Source: Rhinopithecus roxellana (Eukaryota; Chordata; Mammalia; Primates; Cercopithecidae). From it: 64,000 nucleotides of DNA. Positions 1 through 10,760 of this stretch are shown piece by piece. The position numbers and the translations under genes were made by a program. The stretch lies in contig NC_044559.1 of assembly GCF_007565055.1 (NCBI RefSeq), positions 98,044,759 through 98,108,758 on the forward strand, in the 5' to 3' direction. Under the pieces are notes generated by a model. That model did not search any database and was not told the origin of the DNA. It worked only from the letters and a program-made list of their open reading frames with translations. Numbering within the stretch: position 1 is the stretch's first letter; each line of letters starts with the position of its first letter.

Positions 1-433
1 AAATTATTAATAACATCCTCTTCATGAAACAGAGTAGGACATTAACATGAAAAAAAAATTGAGGAGCAAAATATAGGAGAAAGAGTTCAGTTCTACTGAG
101 ATAGAATGTACAATTAACTTTGTTAAAAAATGAAGGATGTTCCCTAGAAGGTTACATCTTTCCACATTTATATTATTTTCATCTCTAAGTGGCATTTTTT
201 AGAACCTGTAAACTCATGTTTTTATTTAGTGATTATGTTTTAATATTCCCTTTTGAATTTTTATCAATTCTCCTCTGAAGCTCTCAGTATGATGTCTTAC
301 TCATATTTACTGGAGGAAGGAAACAGATTACAGTCAGGATTTATTGCACTTGATGAGAGAGACTCGCTGGATGAGGATACAATTTGAACAATTAAGGTGG
401 GAAAATTTCCAATAAAAAGGTATTCCTAATTCT
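1..433. other. AT-rich sequence, nothing recognised
   Basis: No repeat signature, open frame or RNA motif stands out. The sequence is AT-rich and probably old unique DNA. Confidence 0.5.
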
Positions 434-494
434 TTAATTATGTGATTTCATGCAATAGAATAATCTTTGTAACACCTCCAAAGGATAGTGAATT

Positions 495-625
495 AACCAG
501 GGTTCTTTCAGCTGAAAGTGACAGAAACCGAACTTAAAATAGGTTAAACAAGAGAGAAAGAGAGAGAGAGAATTTATTGACCAATGCAATTGAAAGGAAA
601 AGTTTCTGAAGGGAATAGAAATTTC
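495..625. repeat. Fragment of an ancient interspersed repeat, family not assigned
   Basis: The stretch around 500-600 (GGTTCTTTCAGCTGAAAGTG, then AATTTATTGACC) resembles a widespread old mammalian repeat whose consensus reads AAACTGGCTTAA followed by GGAATTTATTGGCTCA. A later part of the same consensus seems to reappear at about 1,340-1,650, so the MaLR LTR at 727-1,145 may have split one element. I cannot name the family. Confidence 0.4.
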
Positions 626-726
626 ATCTTTTTTCTTTACCTTCTTCTCTTTGTTCACTAATTTCTTCCTTCCTCCCTTTCTCCTGCCTTCCTCTATTTT
701 ACTCAAATCTCTTCCCAAGCGTCAGG

Positions 727-1145
727 GAATGAATGTTTGTGTCCCCACACCCCAAAATTCATATGTTGAAGCCCTATTCCCCAACGTGATAGTATTTGGA
801 GGTGAGATCTTTGGGAGATCATTAGGTTTAGATGAGGTTGTGAGGATAGGGACCCCATGATGGGATCAGTGTCCTTATAAAAAGAGAAACAGACCAGATC
901 TCACTTGTTTCCACTCCCTCTCCTCTCTCTCTCTCTCCCTCTCTCTCTCTCTCTGTCTCTCTGCCATGTAAGGACACACAAGATAGTCATCTGCCAACCA
1001 AGGAGAGAGCCCTCACCAGACAATGACCGTGCTGCCACCTTGATCTTAAACTTCCCAACCTCTAGAACCAGGAGAAATAAATGTCTGTTGTTTAAGCCAC
1101 GTAGTCTGTGGTATTTCATTATAGCAGCCAAAGCTGACTAAGATA
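727..1145 (+). mobile_element. MaLR (MLT1/MST-type) LTR
   Basis: It starts with a GAATGTTTGTGTCCCC-type 5' end and AATTCATATGTTGAA. Next come the GGAGGTGAGATCTTTGGGAG block and a CCTTATAAAAAGAG TATA-like region. It ends with GAGAAATAAATGTCTGTTG (poly(A) signal) and a GCTGACTAAGATAC end. This is the order of ERVL-MaLR LTRs. A CT-rich expansion lies inside. No internal MaLR coding sequence is visible next to it, so it is probably a solo LTR. Confidence 0.75.
914..962 (+). repeat. CT-rich simple repeat within the MaLR LTR
   Basis: Mostly (CT)n with a few interruptions, a polypyrimidine run that probably expanded from a CT-rich part of the LTR. Confidence 0.85.
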
Positions 1146-1339
1146 CTGAGCTAATGCACTTCTTTATGTGTAGTAGTAATTTAAGCAGTTGATACTTTCA
1201 CTGAATCATAGCTGAAGTAAAAAAATTAATGAGTTTTCTATAGCAGAGCAATTTTTGAAAAGTTAATGTTTATAGAATTTAAGGATGAACTTCAGAAACC
1301 TGAGCCTCAGGACTTAGAACTGGGGACTGAACTCAGTAT

Positions 1340-1650
1340 ATCTCTCTTACCTCAGCTCAGCTCATTTTTACATGTTGACCAGCCTCATGACCTCCTTCTG
1401 CAGACAGGCCTTCCCTGGGTGGCAGGAACAGAGCCACTGGTAATTCTGCAACCCTACCAGAAAAAAAGAACATAGTTTTTCCAGGCATCAAAACTCAACA
1501 TAATCCCAGAGAAGGCTTCTGATTGGCCCCACTTGAGTGACATGGATATCCCTATGGCCATGAGGGGGATTGGAAGATTTGATGCATCAATCAAATTAGC
1601 TACGCAGTCCACTCAAAATGCAAATTTGTTTTGCTCTCTCCATGGCAGCT
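1340..1650. repeat. Second fragment of the unassigned ancient repeat
   Basis: CTTCTGATTGGCCCCACTTG and the following segment with TGGCCATGAGGGGGATTGGA look like the 3' half of the old repeat begun at about 495, whose consensus has CTGATTGGCC followed by a GTGGCCAGGGGGATGG block. The family is not assigned. Confidence 0.4.
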
Positions 1651-1889
1651 AAGTATAGTACAACATATTAGGATGTGAGAAACCTTGGCTAAATCCCCAC
1701 ATTTTCCTGATAACTCACTAGCCTTATACATGTGTCCCCATCACCAACTCAAGCTCTGCAGTAAGCCACACCACTTTATCAAACCCTGGTCAGCCTTTCT
1801 ATGCACTGCCGCAGCCACTAGAAATTGTTGTTTATATTGAAATGCAAAACTTACTGTGACCTTTAAAAACAAAGTACTAATTTATATCC

Positions 1890-2176
1890 TTATGCTGTGG
1901 TCTGAATGTTTGCATCTCTGCAAAATCCATGTGTTGATATTAGTCCTCAGTGAGACAGATTAATGTGTTTCTAAAGAAGGCCTAAGGGAGGCTGTTTGTC
2001 TCCTCCACTGTGAGAAGACACCGTCATTGAGGAATGGTCCTCACCGGACACTGAATCTGCTGGTGTCTTCATCTTCGGCTTCCTAGCCTCCAGAAGTGCA
2101 AAAAACAAATTTATGTTGTATATAAGGCAGCCAGTTTATGGTATTTTTGTTATAGCAGCCTGAATAGACTAAAACC
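1890..2176 (+). mobile_element. MaLR LTR, internally shortened
   Basis: TGTGGTCTGAATGTTTGCAT at the 5' end, TCACCGGACACTGAATCTGC and CTAGCCTCCAGAAGTGC in the middle, and TTATAGCAGCCTGAATAGAC at the 3' end match a MaLR LTR. At under 300 bp it is shorter than the copy at 727-1,145 and lacks part of the middle, so the two do not look like a matched pair from one provirus. Confidence 0.7.
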
Positions 2177-2606
2177 CTTATATATTGTTTTACATTTCAA
2201 CAAAAAGTGGGTGCTGCTTTTTTAAAATAAGATAATGCATGACGAATATTTGAGCCCTCAGAGTCATAATTCATTGAGAGACTTTTTAAAGAGATTTTTA
2301 TTACAGAAAAAAATATTGAGAGCACAGACACTGCCATTAAACAAACCAACAGAAGCAGAAGTGGCTTTTGCACTAGACCACTTTTAATTTTTTTTTATTA
2401 TTATTATACTTTAAGTTCTAGAGTACATGTGGACAACGTGCAGGTTTGTTATATATGTATACATGTGTCGTGTTGGTATGCTGCACCCATTAACTCGTCA
2501 TTTACATTAGGTATATCTCCTAATGCTATCCCTCCCCCTCCCCCCAACCCCACAAAAGACCCTGGTGTGTGATGTTTCCCACCCTGTGTCCAGGTGTTCT
2601 CATTGT

Positions 2607-3379
2607 TCAAGTCCCACCTATGAGTGAGAACAGGCTGTGTTTGGTTTTCGGTCCTTGTGATAGTTTGCTCAGAATGATGGTTTACAGCTTCATCCATGTC
2701 CCTACAGAGGACATGAACTCATCCTTTTTTATGGCTGAATAGTATTCCGTGGTGTATATGTGCCACATTTTCTTAATTCAGCCTATCATTATTGGACATT
2801 TGGGTTGGTTCCAAGTCTTTGCTATTGTGAATAGTGCCACAATAAACATACGTGTGTGTGTGTCTTTATAGCAGCATGATTTATAATCCTTTGGGTATAT
2901 ACCCAGTAATGGGATGGCTGAGTCAAATGGTATTTCTAGTTCTAGATCCTTGAGGAATCACCACACTGTCTTCCACAGTGGTTGAACTAGTTTACACTCC
3001 CACCAACAGTGTAAAAGTGTTCCTATTTCTCCACATCCTCTCCAGCACCTGTTGTTTCCTGACTTTTAAGTAATAATCATTCTAACTGGTGTAAGATGGT
3101 ATCTCATTGAGGTTTTCATTTCCATTTATCTGATGACCAGTGATGATGAGCATTTTTTCATGTGTCTGTTGGCTGCATAAATGTCTTTTTTTTTTTAGAA
3201 GTGTCTGTTCATATCCTTTGCCCACTTTTTGATTGGGTTGTTTGATTTTTTCTTGTAAATTTATTTAAGTTCTTTGTAGATTCTGGATATTAGCCCTTTG
3301 TCAGATGGGTAGATTGTAAAAATGTTCTCCCATTCTGTAGGTTGCCGTTCACTCTGATGGTAGTTTTTTTGTTTGTTTG

Positions 3380-3410
<31 letters not shown>

Positions 3411-3770
3411 GCTGTGCAGAAGCTCTTTAGTTTAATTAGATCCCATTTGTCAATTTTGGCTTTTGTGGCATTGCTTTTGGTGTTTTAGACATGAAGTCCT
3501 TGCCCATGCCTATGTCCTGAATGGTATTGCTTTTGGTGCTTTAGACATGAAGTCCTTGCCCATGCCTATGTCCTGAATGGTATTGCCTTGGTTTTCTTCT
3601 AGGATTTTTATGGTTTTAGGTCTAAAATTTAAGTCTTTAATCCATCTTGAATTAATGTTTGTATAAGGTGTAAGGAAGGGATCCAGTTTCAGCTTTCTAC
3701 AAATGGCCAGCCAGTTTTCCCAGCACCATTTATTAAATAGGGAATCCTTTCCCCATTTCTTGTTTTTGTC
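2607..3770 (-). pseudogene. L1 ORF2 C-terminal relic (minus-strand L1)
   Basis: This is the C-terminal third of the L1 ORF2 protein on the minus strand. The TGA at the canonical ORF2 end lies at 2,607-2,609. The frame is broken by substitutions, by a GT-rich expansion near 3,365-3,410 and by a 56-bp tandem duplication at 3,470-3,581. The sequence stops abruptly at 3,770, where the deletion joins it to the endonuclease region. Confidence 0.8.
3470..3581. repeat. 56-bp tandem duplication in the L1 ORF2 relic
   Basis: Two adjacent 56-bp copies, 3,470-3,525 and 3,526-3,581, each running from ATTGCTTTTGGTG through CATGAAGTCCTTGCCC to GAATGGT, with one visible difference (GTGTTTTAG against GTGCTTTAG). 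The other L1 copies in the window have this segment once, so the duplication arose after insertion. Confidence 0.9.
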
Positions 3771-4163
3771 AAGAAGAAGAACGTATAGTCTGTTGATTTG
3801 GGGTGGAGAATTCTGTAGATGTCTATTAGGTCTGCTTGGTGCCAAGCTGAGTTCAATTCCTGAATATCCTTGTTAACTTTCTGTCTCATTGATCTGTCCA
3901 ATGTTGACAGTGGGGTGTTAAAGTCTCCCATTATCATTGTGTGGGACTCTAAGTCTCTTTGTAGGTCTCTAAGGACTTGCTTTATGAATCTGGGTGCTCC
4001 TGTATTGGGTGCATATATATTTAGGAGAGTTAGCTCTTCTTGTTGAATCGATCCCTTTACCATTATGTAATGGCCTTCTTTGTCTCTTTTGATCTTTGTT
4101 TGTTTAAGGTCTGTTTTATCAGAGACTAGTATTGCAACCCCTGCATTGTTTTGTTTTCCATTT

Positions 4164-4194
<31 letters not shown>

Positions 4195-4676
4195 GAGACG
4201 GAGTCTCGTTCTGTCGCCCAGGCTGGAGTGCAGTGGCCAGATCTCAGCTCACTGCAAGCTCCGCCTCCCGGGTTTACACCATTCTCCCGCCTCAGCCTCC
4301 CGAGTAGCTGGGACTACAGGCGCCCGCCACCTCGCCCGGCTAGTTTTTTGTATTTGTTAGTAGAGACGATGTTTCACCATGTTCGCCAGGATGGTCTCGA
4401 TCTCCTGACCTCGTGATCCGCCCGTCTCGGCCTCCCAAAGTGCTGGGATTACAGGCTTGAGCCACCGCGCCCGGCCTTGTTTTCCATTTTCTTGGTAGAT
4501 CTTCCTCCATCCCTTTATTTTGAGCCTATGTGTGTCTCTGCACATGAGGTGGGTCTCCTGAATACAGCACACTGATGAGTCTTGATTCTTTATCCAATTT
4601 GCCAGTTGTGTCTTTTAATTGGAGCATTTATCCCATTTACATTTAAGTTTAATATTGTTATGTGTGAATTTGATCC
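3771..4676 (-). pseudogene. L1 ORF2 endonuclease-domain relic, broken by an Alu
   Basis: This encodes the N-terminal apurinic/apyrimidinic-type endonuclease of L1 ORF2, including the CCIQETHL, LNIYAPN and MGDFNTPLS motifs. The canonical start codon reads AAG rather than ATG, and one base is lost in the AGACACAACTGGC stretch; both defects are shared with the plus-strand L1 at 12.9 kb. The reading frame is further split by the AluYR at 4,168-4,476. It cannot make an active enzyme. Confidence 0.85.
4168..4476 (-). mobile_element. AluY of Old World monkey type (AluYR-like)
   Basis: A full-length Alu on the minus strand, with poly(T) at the low end and CCGCGCCCGGCC at the high end. The 17-bp target-site duplication TTGTTTTCCATTTTCTT is exact at 4,151-4,167 and 4,477-4,493. 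GTGGCCAGATCTCAGC, CACCTCGCCCGGCTAG and CAGGCTTGAGCC are diagnostic of cercopithecid AluY subfamilies. It inserted into the ORF2 part of the surrounding L1, so it is younger than that L1. Confidence 0.95.
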
Positions 4677-4745
4677 TGTCTTTATGATGTTAGCTGGTTA
4701 TTTTGTTTGTTAGTTGATGCAGTTTCTTCCTAGCATCAATGGTCT

Positions 4746-5766
4746 TTATAATTTGGCATGTTTTTGCAGTGGCTGGTACCGGTTGTTCCTTTCCATGTTT
4801 AGTGCTTTCTTCAGGAGCTCTTGTAAGGCAGGCCTGGTGGTGACAAAATCTCTCAGCCTTTGCTTGTCTGTAAAGGATTTTATTTCCCTTCACTTATGAA
4901 GCTTAGATTGGCTGGATATGAAATTCTGGGTTTAAAATTCTTTTCTTTAAGAATATTGAATATTGGCCCCCACTCTCTTCTTGCTTGTAGGGTTTCTGCC
5001 AAGAGATCTGCTATTAGTCTGATGGGCTTCCCTTTGTGGGTTACCCGACCTTTCGCTCTGGCTGCCCTTAACATTTTTTCTTTCATTTCAACTTTGGTGG
5101 ATCTGACAATTATGTGTCTTGGAGTTGCTCTTCTGAAGAGTATCTTTGTGGCATTCTCTGTATTTCCTGAATTTGAATGATGGCCTGCCTTGCTAGGTCG
5201 GGGAAGTTCTCCTGGATAATATCCTGAAGAGTGTTTGCCAACTTGGTTCCATTCTCCCTTTCACTTTCAGGTACACCAATCAGACGTAGATTTGTTCTTT
5301 TCACATAGTCCCATATTTCTTGGAGGCTTTTTCATTTCTTTTTACTTTTTTTCTCTAAACTTTTCTTCTCACTTCATTTCATTCATTTGATCTTCAATCA
5401 CTGATATCCTTTCTTCCACTTGATCAAATTGGCTACTGAAGCTTGTGCATGTATCACGAAGTTCTCATGCCATGGTTTTCAGCTCCATCAGGTCATTTAA
5501 GGTCTTCTCTCTGCTGACTATTCTAGTTAGTCATCCACCTAATCTTTCTTCAAGGTTTTTAGCTTCTTTGTGAAGGTTCAGACATCCTCCTTTAGCTCAG
5601 AGAAGTTTGTTATTACCAATCATCTGAAGCCTTCTTCTCTCAACTCGTCAAAGTCATTCTCCATCCAGCTTTGTTCTGTTTCTGGCGGAAAGCTGCATTC
5701 CTTTGGAGGAGAAAAGGCACTGTGATTTTTAGAATTTTCAGCTTTTCTGCTCTGGTTCCTCCCCAC
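4746..5766 (-). pseudogene. L1 ORF1 relic (minus-strand L1)
   Basis: Remains of the L1 RNA-binding, trimer-forming ORF1 protein. The stop lies at 4,746-4,748. At the normal start, 5,764-5,766, the codon reads GTG instead of ATG. RRM and C-terminal-domain stretches are recognisable (RRTNLRLIGVPE-type and ARRE/FNILKEKNFKPRISYPA-type segments) but frameshifts and stops interrupt them. The high-coordinate end holds the degraded coiled-coil. Confidence 0.8.
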
Positions 5767-6227
5767 TTTTGTGGTTTTATCTACATTTGGTCTTCGATGA
5801 AGGTGACGTACAGATGGGGTTTTGGTGTGGATGTCCTTTCTGTTTGTCAGTTTTCCTTCTAACAGTCAGGACCCTCAACTGCAGGTCTGTTGGAGTTTGC
5901 TGGAGGTCCACTCCAGACCCTGTTTACCTGGGTATCACCAGCGGAGGTTGCAGAATAGCAAATATTGCAGAACGGCAAATGTTGCTACCTGATCCTTCCT
6001 CTGGAAGCTTCGTCTCAGAGGGGCACCTGGATGTATGAGCTGTCAGTTTGCCCCTGCTAGGAGGTGTCTCCCAGTTAGGCTACTCAGGGGTCAGGGACAC
6101 ACTTGAGGAGGCAGTCCGTCAGTTCTCAGATCTCAAACTCCATGCTGGGAGAACCACTACACTGTTCAAAGCTGTCAGACAGGGATGTTTAAGTCTACAG
6201 AAGATTCTGCTGCCTTTTCACTTTTAA

Positions 6228-6594
6228 GTTTTATGTCACACATATTCAATCATCATTATGAATTATCTTAATTTCTACCAAACTCTAAAGCAACATGTTA
6301 GTTTGGTAACTAGTTGCTTGGCCCGGAAGAAAGAAAAGACTGAAAATTCACTGGACATTTTAATGGATTTTGAGCTTTCTAGACAGCATCAGAGGTGAGC
6401 TTAAATTCAGATTTCTGACTGGGCAGCTGAACTCTTAATTTGGAGCCAACAGTAGCAGAGCATGGCTCAATGCTAAACATCGGACAATGGTATCGGGAAC
6501 ACAAAGTCACCTGCTAGTACAATTATATCTCATACCATGCTCTGGTAGTTGAAAAGCAAAACAGGAAATGTTCACGAGATTTGCTTCAGAGAGA
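6228..6594. other. Unique sequence, nothing recognised
   Basis: No repeat or coding signature seen between the L1 target-site duplication and the MIR. Confidence 0.45.
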
Positions 6595-6845
6595 ACATTT
6601 TATCTCGTTTGGAAGGCAATTACTAAAGAGAAAAGAGCACGGACTTTGCCAAAAGTGAGATGAAGAATTGAATCTCAGCTCTTCCGTGTACTAGTTGTGT
6701 GACATTAATTAAGTTACTTCATCTTTCAGACACCCTGAAAGGAATCATAGTTACTTCACAATGCAGTTGTTAAGAGTAAATGAATATATGAATGTGCTTA
6801 ATATCATATACAGCATATTTTAATGTGCAATAAATGCTAGTTTGT
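6595..6845 (+). repeat. MIR
   Basis: AATCTCAGCTCTTCCGTGTA, then AGTTGTGTGACATTAATTAA, AGTTACTTCATC and a terminal TGTGCAATAAATGCTAG match the MIR core and 3' end in order, at the divergence expected for this old tRNA-derived SINE. Confidence 0.75.
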
Positions 6846-7494
6846 TTCCACTCTTTGAAACTGAGAAACAGGCCAAGAGACATAAAAGGATTCTACTCGA
6901 CTGTTCAAGAAAAGCATCTGCTCTGTTGTGTTCATCCTGTTAGAAAAACTCCCACTTGATCCAACATCTGATCCAGTTTCTTCCCCATTTCTTGACTCTG
7001 CCTTAGAGCGAATCTCCAAATAATTAACTATCCTTGCTGTTGCCAATTTCTTTCCTCACATTCTTTCTCAAACTCATCTCAATTAGGCTTCCCTGCCAAG
7101 AGAAAATGCTCTTGATGAGATCAGTAATGAGCTCTCATGGAGTCCTCCTCCTCTGCTGTTATTACTACTCTCTTGATGACATTAGGCAATCCTTTGGCCT
7201 TAGAAACCACCAATTCTATACTGACAGCCCCAAAATTACTATCTCCTTCCTGAGCATATCCTTTGAATTTTAGATTATTACATCCAATTGCCTACTCAAT
7301 ATCCCTACCTTAACATATGACAAACATCTCAAACTTAACATGTCCAAAGCTGAACTCTTAATCTTCCCTTTGAAATCTATTTCCCCCTAATTCCATAATC
7401 TTCCCATCTCAGTCCATGGAAACTCCATCCTTTCAGATGTCGAAGACAAAGTCCTTGAAGGCAATCTGTATCCATGAACTTTCACTAGTTATGT

Positions 7495-7850
7495 CACAAT
7501 AACAAAAAAAAAAAATCTCAGAAACTTGGAGCAACAACAATTTTTGCTTGCTCATGTTACATATCAGCAGAATGTGGACTATGACTGTTTCATGTCTTCT
7601 CCACTTCAGAATCTAGGCTGAAGGGGTACCCCCATCTGGGATATTGCCTTTCTCATGACAGAGGACAGAAGAGGTCCCACATGATGTTGCTTAAATATTC
7701 TGCTGGAAAGGGGCATATCACTTCCCAAATCACTGTATGGAGCAAGTCATATGTCCAATCCTGGTGACAGTGGGGTGCAAAGATAATTCTCCCAGAGTGA
7801 TGTGCTCTGTAGGAAGGACCAGCAAATATTTTGGCAATAACACAAGCCAC
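7495..7850. repeat. Unassigned old repeat inserted in the L2
   Basis: This stretch interrupts the L2. CTCAGAAACTTGGAGCAACA, then TTTTTGCTTGCTCATGTTAC, resembles the start of several old elements with an 'AACAACAATTTATT..GCTCA' motif (MLT1-like or a DNA transposon). The family could not be decided. Confidence 0.35.
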
Positions 7851-7924
7851 CACAGAATCTTTGACTCATCTCATACTGTCAGACCTCAGATCCAATCCAT
7901 CAGGAAATTCAGTAGGTTCTCTCT

Positions 7925-8093
7925 CTTTTTTTTTTTCTTTTTTTTTCAGACAGGGTCTCACTCTGTCACCTAGTCTAGAGTGCAGTGGTGCCATCACAGC
8001 TCACCATAGCCTTAACCTCCTAGGCTCAAGCAATTCTCCCATCTTGGCCTCCCAATGTGCTGTGATTACAGATGTGAACCTCCATACCTGGTC
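7925..8093 (-). mobile_element. Alu monomer (FLAM/FRAM type)
   Basis: Poly(T)-rich start, then CAGACAGGGTCTCACTCTGT, CAGTGGTGCCATCACAGCTC and GATTACAGATGTGAACC. It is only about 145 bp long and has one monomer unit, no second arm, so it is a fossil Alu monomer and not a truncated dimer. The flanks GTAGGTTCT and GTAGTTTCT may be a degraded target-site duplication. Confidence 0.7.
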
Positions 8094-8381
8094 CCTGTAG
8101 TTTCTATCTTCAAAATAGATCCAGAATGCAACCATTTTTCATCACCTTTAATACCCTTCCCTTGTTCAACATAGCACCATTTAGTGCCTAGAGTATTTAT
8201 TACAGTAGCCCCCAACTGTGTTTCTGCCTTGGCTTCCATACTGCCTGTTCTTAACTCAGCAGTCTGGACAATGCTGTGGAAATGTAATCCAGATCATGTC
8301 ACCCTTCTTCTTAAAACCTTCCTACATATCTCCATTTCTTTTAAATAAAAGTCAATCTTTACAACAGGCAATGATCTACAA

Positions 8382-8716
8382 CAGCAGCACCCAGTGTTTT
8401 TGGCACCAGGGAGTGGTTTTCTGGAAGAAAATCTCTCCACTGATAGATGGGGGTTGACTGAATGGTTTCTGGATATAACTGTTCCACCTCACATCATCAG
8501 GTTTTAGAGTCTCATAAGGAGTGCATAACCTGGATCCCCTGCATGCACAGTTCACGATAGGATTTGAGCTCCTATAAGAATCTAATGCCTCCACTGATCT
8601 GACAGGAGGCAGAGCTCAGACAGTAATGCTCTCTCTCCTGCCACTCACCTCCTGCTGTGCAACCCGATTCCTAATGGGCCACGGAGGGTCTATGGCCCAA
8701 GGGTTGGGGACCCCTG
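8382..8716 (-). mobile_element. MER1B, non-autonomous hAT-Charlie transposon
   Basis: The 335-bp element runs from CAGCAGCACCCAGTG to GGTTGGGGACCCCTG, near-inverted termini typical of MER1. Internal blocks such as GGAGGCAGAGCTCAGACAGT and CTCACCTCCTGCTGTGCA fit MER1B in reverse. It is flanked by ATCTACAA (8,374-8,381) and GTCTACAA (8,717-8,724), an 8-bp duplication with one mismatch matching the hAT preference NTCTANAN. It needed a Charlie transposase in trans and lies within the L2. Confidence 0.85.
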
Positions 8717-9310
8717 GTCTACAAGACTTTACATTATCTGTCCAACATTCCCTATGTCCTTCCTGACTTCATTCCCTGATATCTGCCCCCTACAACTTCA
8801 ATCCGGTTGGATCACATTTACCTTCCTGCTTTTCTTCCAATCATAGGTACACTCCAGCCTCAGGGCCTCTGCACTCGTTCCTTTTGCTTAGAAACCTTGT
8901 CCTTCGAATCTGTGCTGGGCTTACTCCTTCCTGTTCTTTAGGTCTTCAGTGTACCTTCTCAAGCCTACCTCAGTCACCTCATATAAAATTTTAGCTCCTT
9001 ACCCCATATTAATTTCTGCTATGAAATGATACATTGATTAACAACATCCTATTAATGAAGCAGAGTACAATATTTATTGCATTTTAACTTACTACCTAAT
9101 TTACTTACTAATTATTCTTATTGTTACACTCTGCTAAAATGTAAGCCTCACAAATACAGGAAACTTTGTCTATTTCCTTCCCTAGTGAATCCCAAGGTAG
9201 GGGCATCTAGAACCCTAAATATGACTAGTTAGACCCAGAGCAGAACAGTGTTGGGCATATGATAAGTGACTCAATATTTGTCAAATAAATGAATTCAGTG
9301 AATGAATGAA

Positions 9311-10329
9311 TCTTGCACAATTTTCTTTCTCTGCCTCATCAATTTTTCTCCTTAACACTGTAAAATTTAACTGTTCTGTCACTTAGGAGGTATTCCAATT
9401 AAGTATCTATAGCTGATATCAAAATGTCTTGTTCTTCATTAAACTTTATACCCTTTAATTTCCCAAAGGAAAAATAATAAGGATCGGATCAAGTGAAATT
9501 GAGACTCATTTTGGCAGAGCAAAAGTTTTGCTATTTCTTTAACAGCATTACAACAGTAACATTAACGTTTAAAACACTTGGGTGTTTTGTCAAGATTTGA
9601 GTCAGTGACAGGGGTTGAGGGGAAGAGGTGGGGGCAAGTGTTTTCAAACCAATGCTTAAGTCTTAGAGACTTTGTTAAAGAAACCCCAAAATTATTTATC
9701 TAGAGAGAGTGGTGCCTTAATTATAATCATTTATGAAAGCAATAGCAGATACATATATAATAACTATCTCAGAAAGAAGGAGAAATGATAAATGCATATA
9801 TTTCCAGATAATACTGAGTTATTTTTTATTTTGAATAAGACCCTAGAGTTAAGCTGAGTTATTTTTGCAGCTCTGCAGTCTCCATGGCGGAAAACCAATT
9901 TTTTTGATTATTGTCTCCTTTATAATCTTTTCTAAATCAATTGAGCCAGTCTCTCATTACTATTTCAAACAACATCATTGATAAAGTTTCAACCAATTGC
10001 TCCATATAGTAGCAGATACCAAAATAACCAGAGTGGTATGAATATTAAACCAAAAAGTTATAGGTAGAATTAGTACAGAGAAAATAAAATTGTGGTAGCA
10101 GCCACATTGGTTCCACATATAACGGGCAAGGTTCCTGGATAGATTATTAGAACTGACTGACTGAGACCAAATGCTTGTTTTCTTCATAACCAGAAACACA
10201 TAAAATGAAAATATTTCAATGAGGATGGAGGAGCTATTGGGCAAAATGTACCAAGTCATCAAAATATACAATGGTCATACCATGAACAGTATATAATTAC
10301 AGAGAAGACAAACTGTTCACCCAAAATTC
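9311..10329. other. AT-rich unique sequence, nothing recognised
   Basis: No repeat family, gene or RNA recognised. Confidence 0.45.
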
Positions 10330-10615
10330 ATGGTCCTCCTTTGAGAATGCACAGCTCTTACTAGAAAGTGCCTGTCCAGCAAGACCTTCTTGTAACCAGG
10401 TGGAGCCCTGTGACAAGGTTTCATCAGTGGAATATAAACAAAAAGGATGGCATCCAACAAAATGGGGGCCACATCTTGGCAATGTGATTAAGAAGCAAGT
10501 ACCTTCCCCTAATCCTTCCTCTTCTGCTAGCTGGAGGCAGACTTGGAGGCCCTAGGGGATGGGCACCCAAGGATGGGAGGGGCCTGGGTCTGTGGATCTC
10601 CATAAAGGGAAAGCT
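10330..10615. repeat. Probable ancient interspersed repeat, family not assigned
   Basis: GTAACCAGGTGGAGCCCTGTGA, TCATCAGTGGAATATAAAC, CATCTTGGCAATGTGATTAAG and GGGAGGGGCCTGGGTCTGTG recall an old mammalian repeat with the order 'gctaggtgtggccatgtgac', 'ggccaatgggatgt', 'agcctgggtcc'. I cannot name it. Confidence 0.35.
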
Positions 10616-10760
10616 CAAAGTCTAAAAACTCAACTAGACTGTTATCTTTTAAAACATTCAAATTTGGAAAAGAAAAATCATGAACATATTCATTTACAGC
10701 ATTATTTATAACAAAAATGGAAATAAAACTTAATAGCAAGAGATTCATTAAGAAAATCAT

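Larger units (their letters stand above)
2388..6218 (-). mobile_element. 5'-truncated LINE-1 (L1PA-type) with internal ORF2 deletion
   Basis: The 3' end lies at about 2,388: poly(T), then TATTATACTTTAAGTTCTAG, the reverse complement of the primate L1 3' terminus. Going up in coordinate it holds the 3'UTR, the C-terminal part of ORF2, the endonuclease part of ORF2, ORF1 and about 450 bp of 5'UTR, ending near 6,218. A 9-bp repeat (CACTTTTAA at 2,379-2,387 and 6,219-6,227) is the likely target-site duplication. About 2.7 kb of ORF2, including all of reverse transcriptase, is missing at about 3,770/3,771. An AluYR sits inside. The element is dead. Confidence 0.9.
7080..9310 (+). mobile_element. 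LINE-2 (L2) relic split by three insertions
   Basis: Consecutive L2 landmarks run in order: AACATGTCCAAAGCTGAACT (about 7,340), ATCCAATCCATCAGGAAATT (7,892), CAGATCATGTCACCC (8,290), CCTCAGGGCCTCTGCACT (8,856), ATGTAAGCCTC and ACTTTGTCTATTT (about 9,140-9,180), and the 3' end AATAAATGAATTCAGTG(AATG)n near 9,300. It is interrupted at about 7,495-7,850, 7,925-8,093 and 8,382-8,716. All coding capacity is gone. Confidence 0.8.

Noticed and set aside
727..2176. The two plus-strand MaLR LTRs as the paired ends of one provirus
   Set aside because: They differ in length and content, and the 745 bp between them looks like a fragment of another repeat, not MaLR internal sequence.
4132..4416. Open frames of 70-120 codons across Alu copies (also at 40,713-41,078, 52,337-52,684 and 54,309-54,497)
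   Set aside because: These are the usual Alu-derived frames (LSPRLECSG.., SLPSSWDYR..) seen wherever an Alu lies; not genes.
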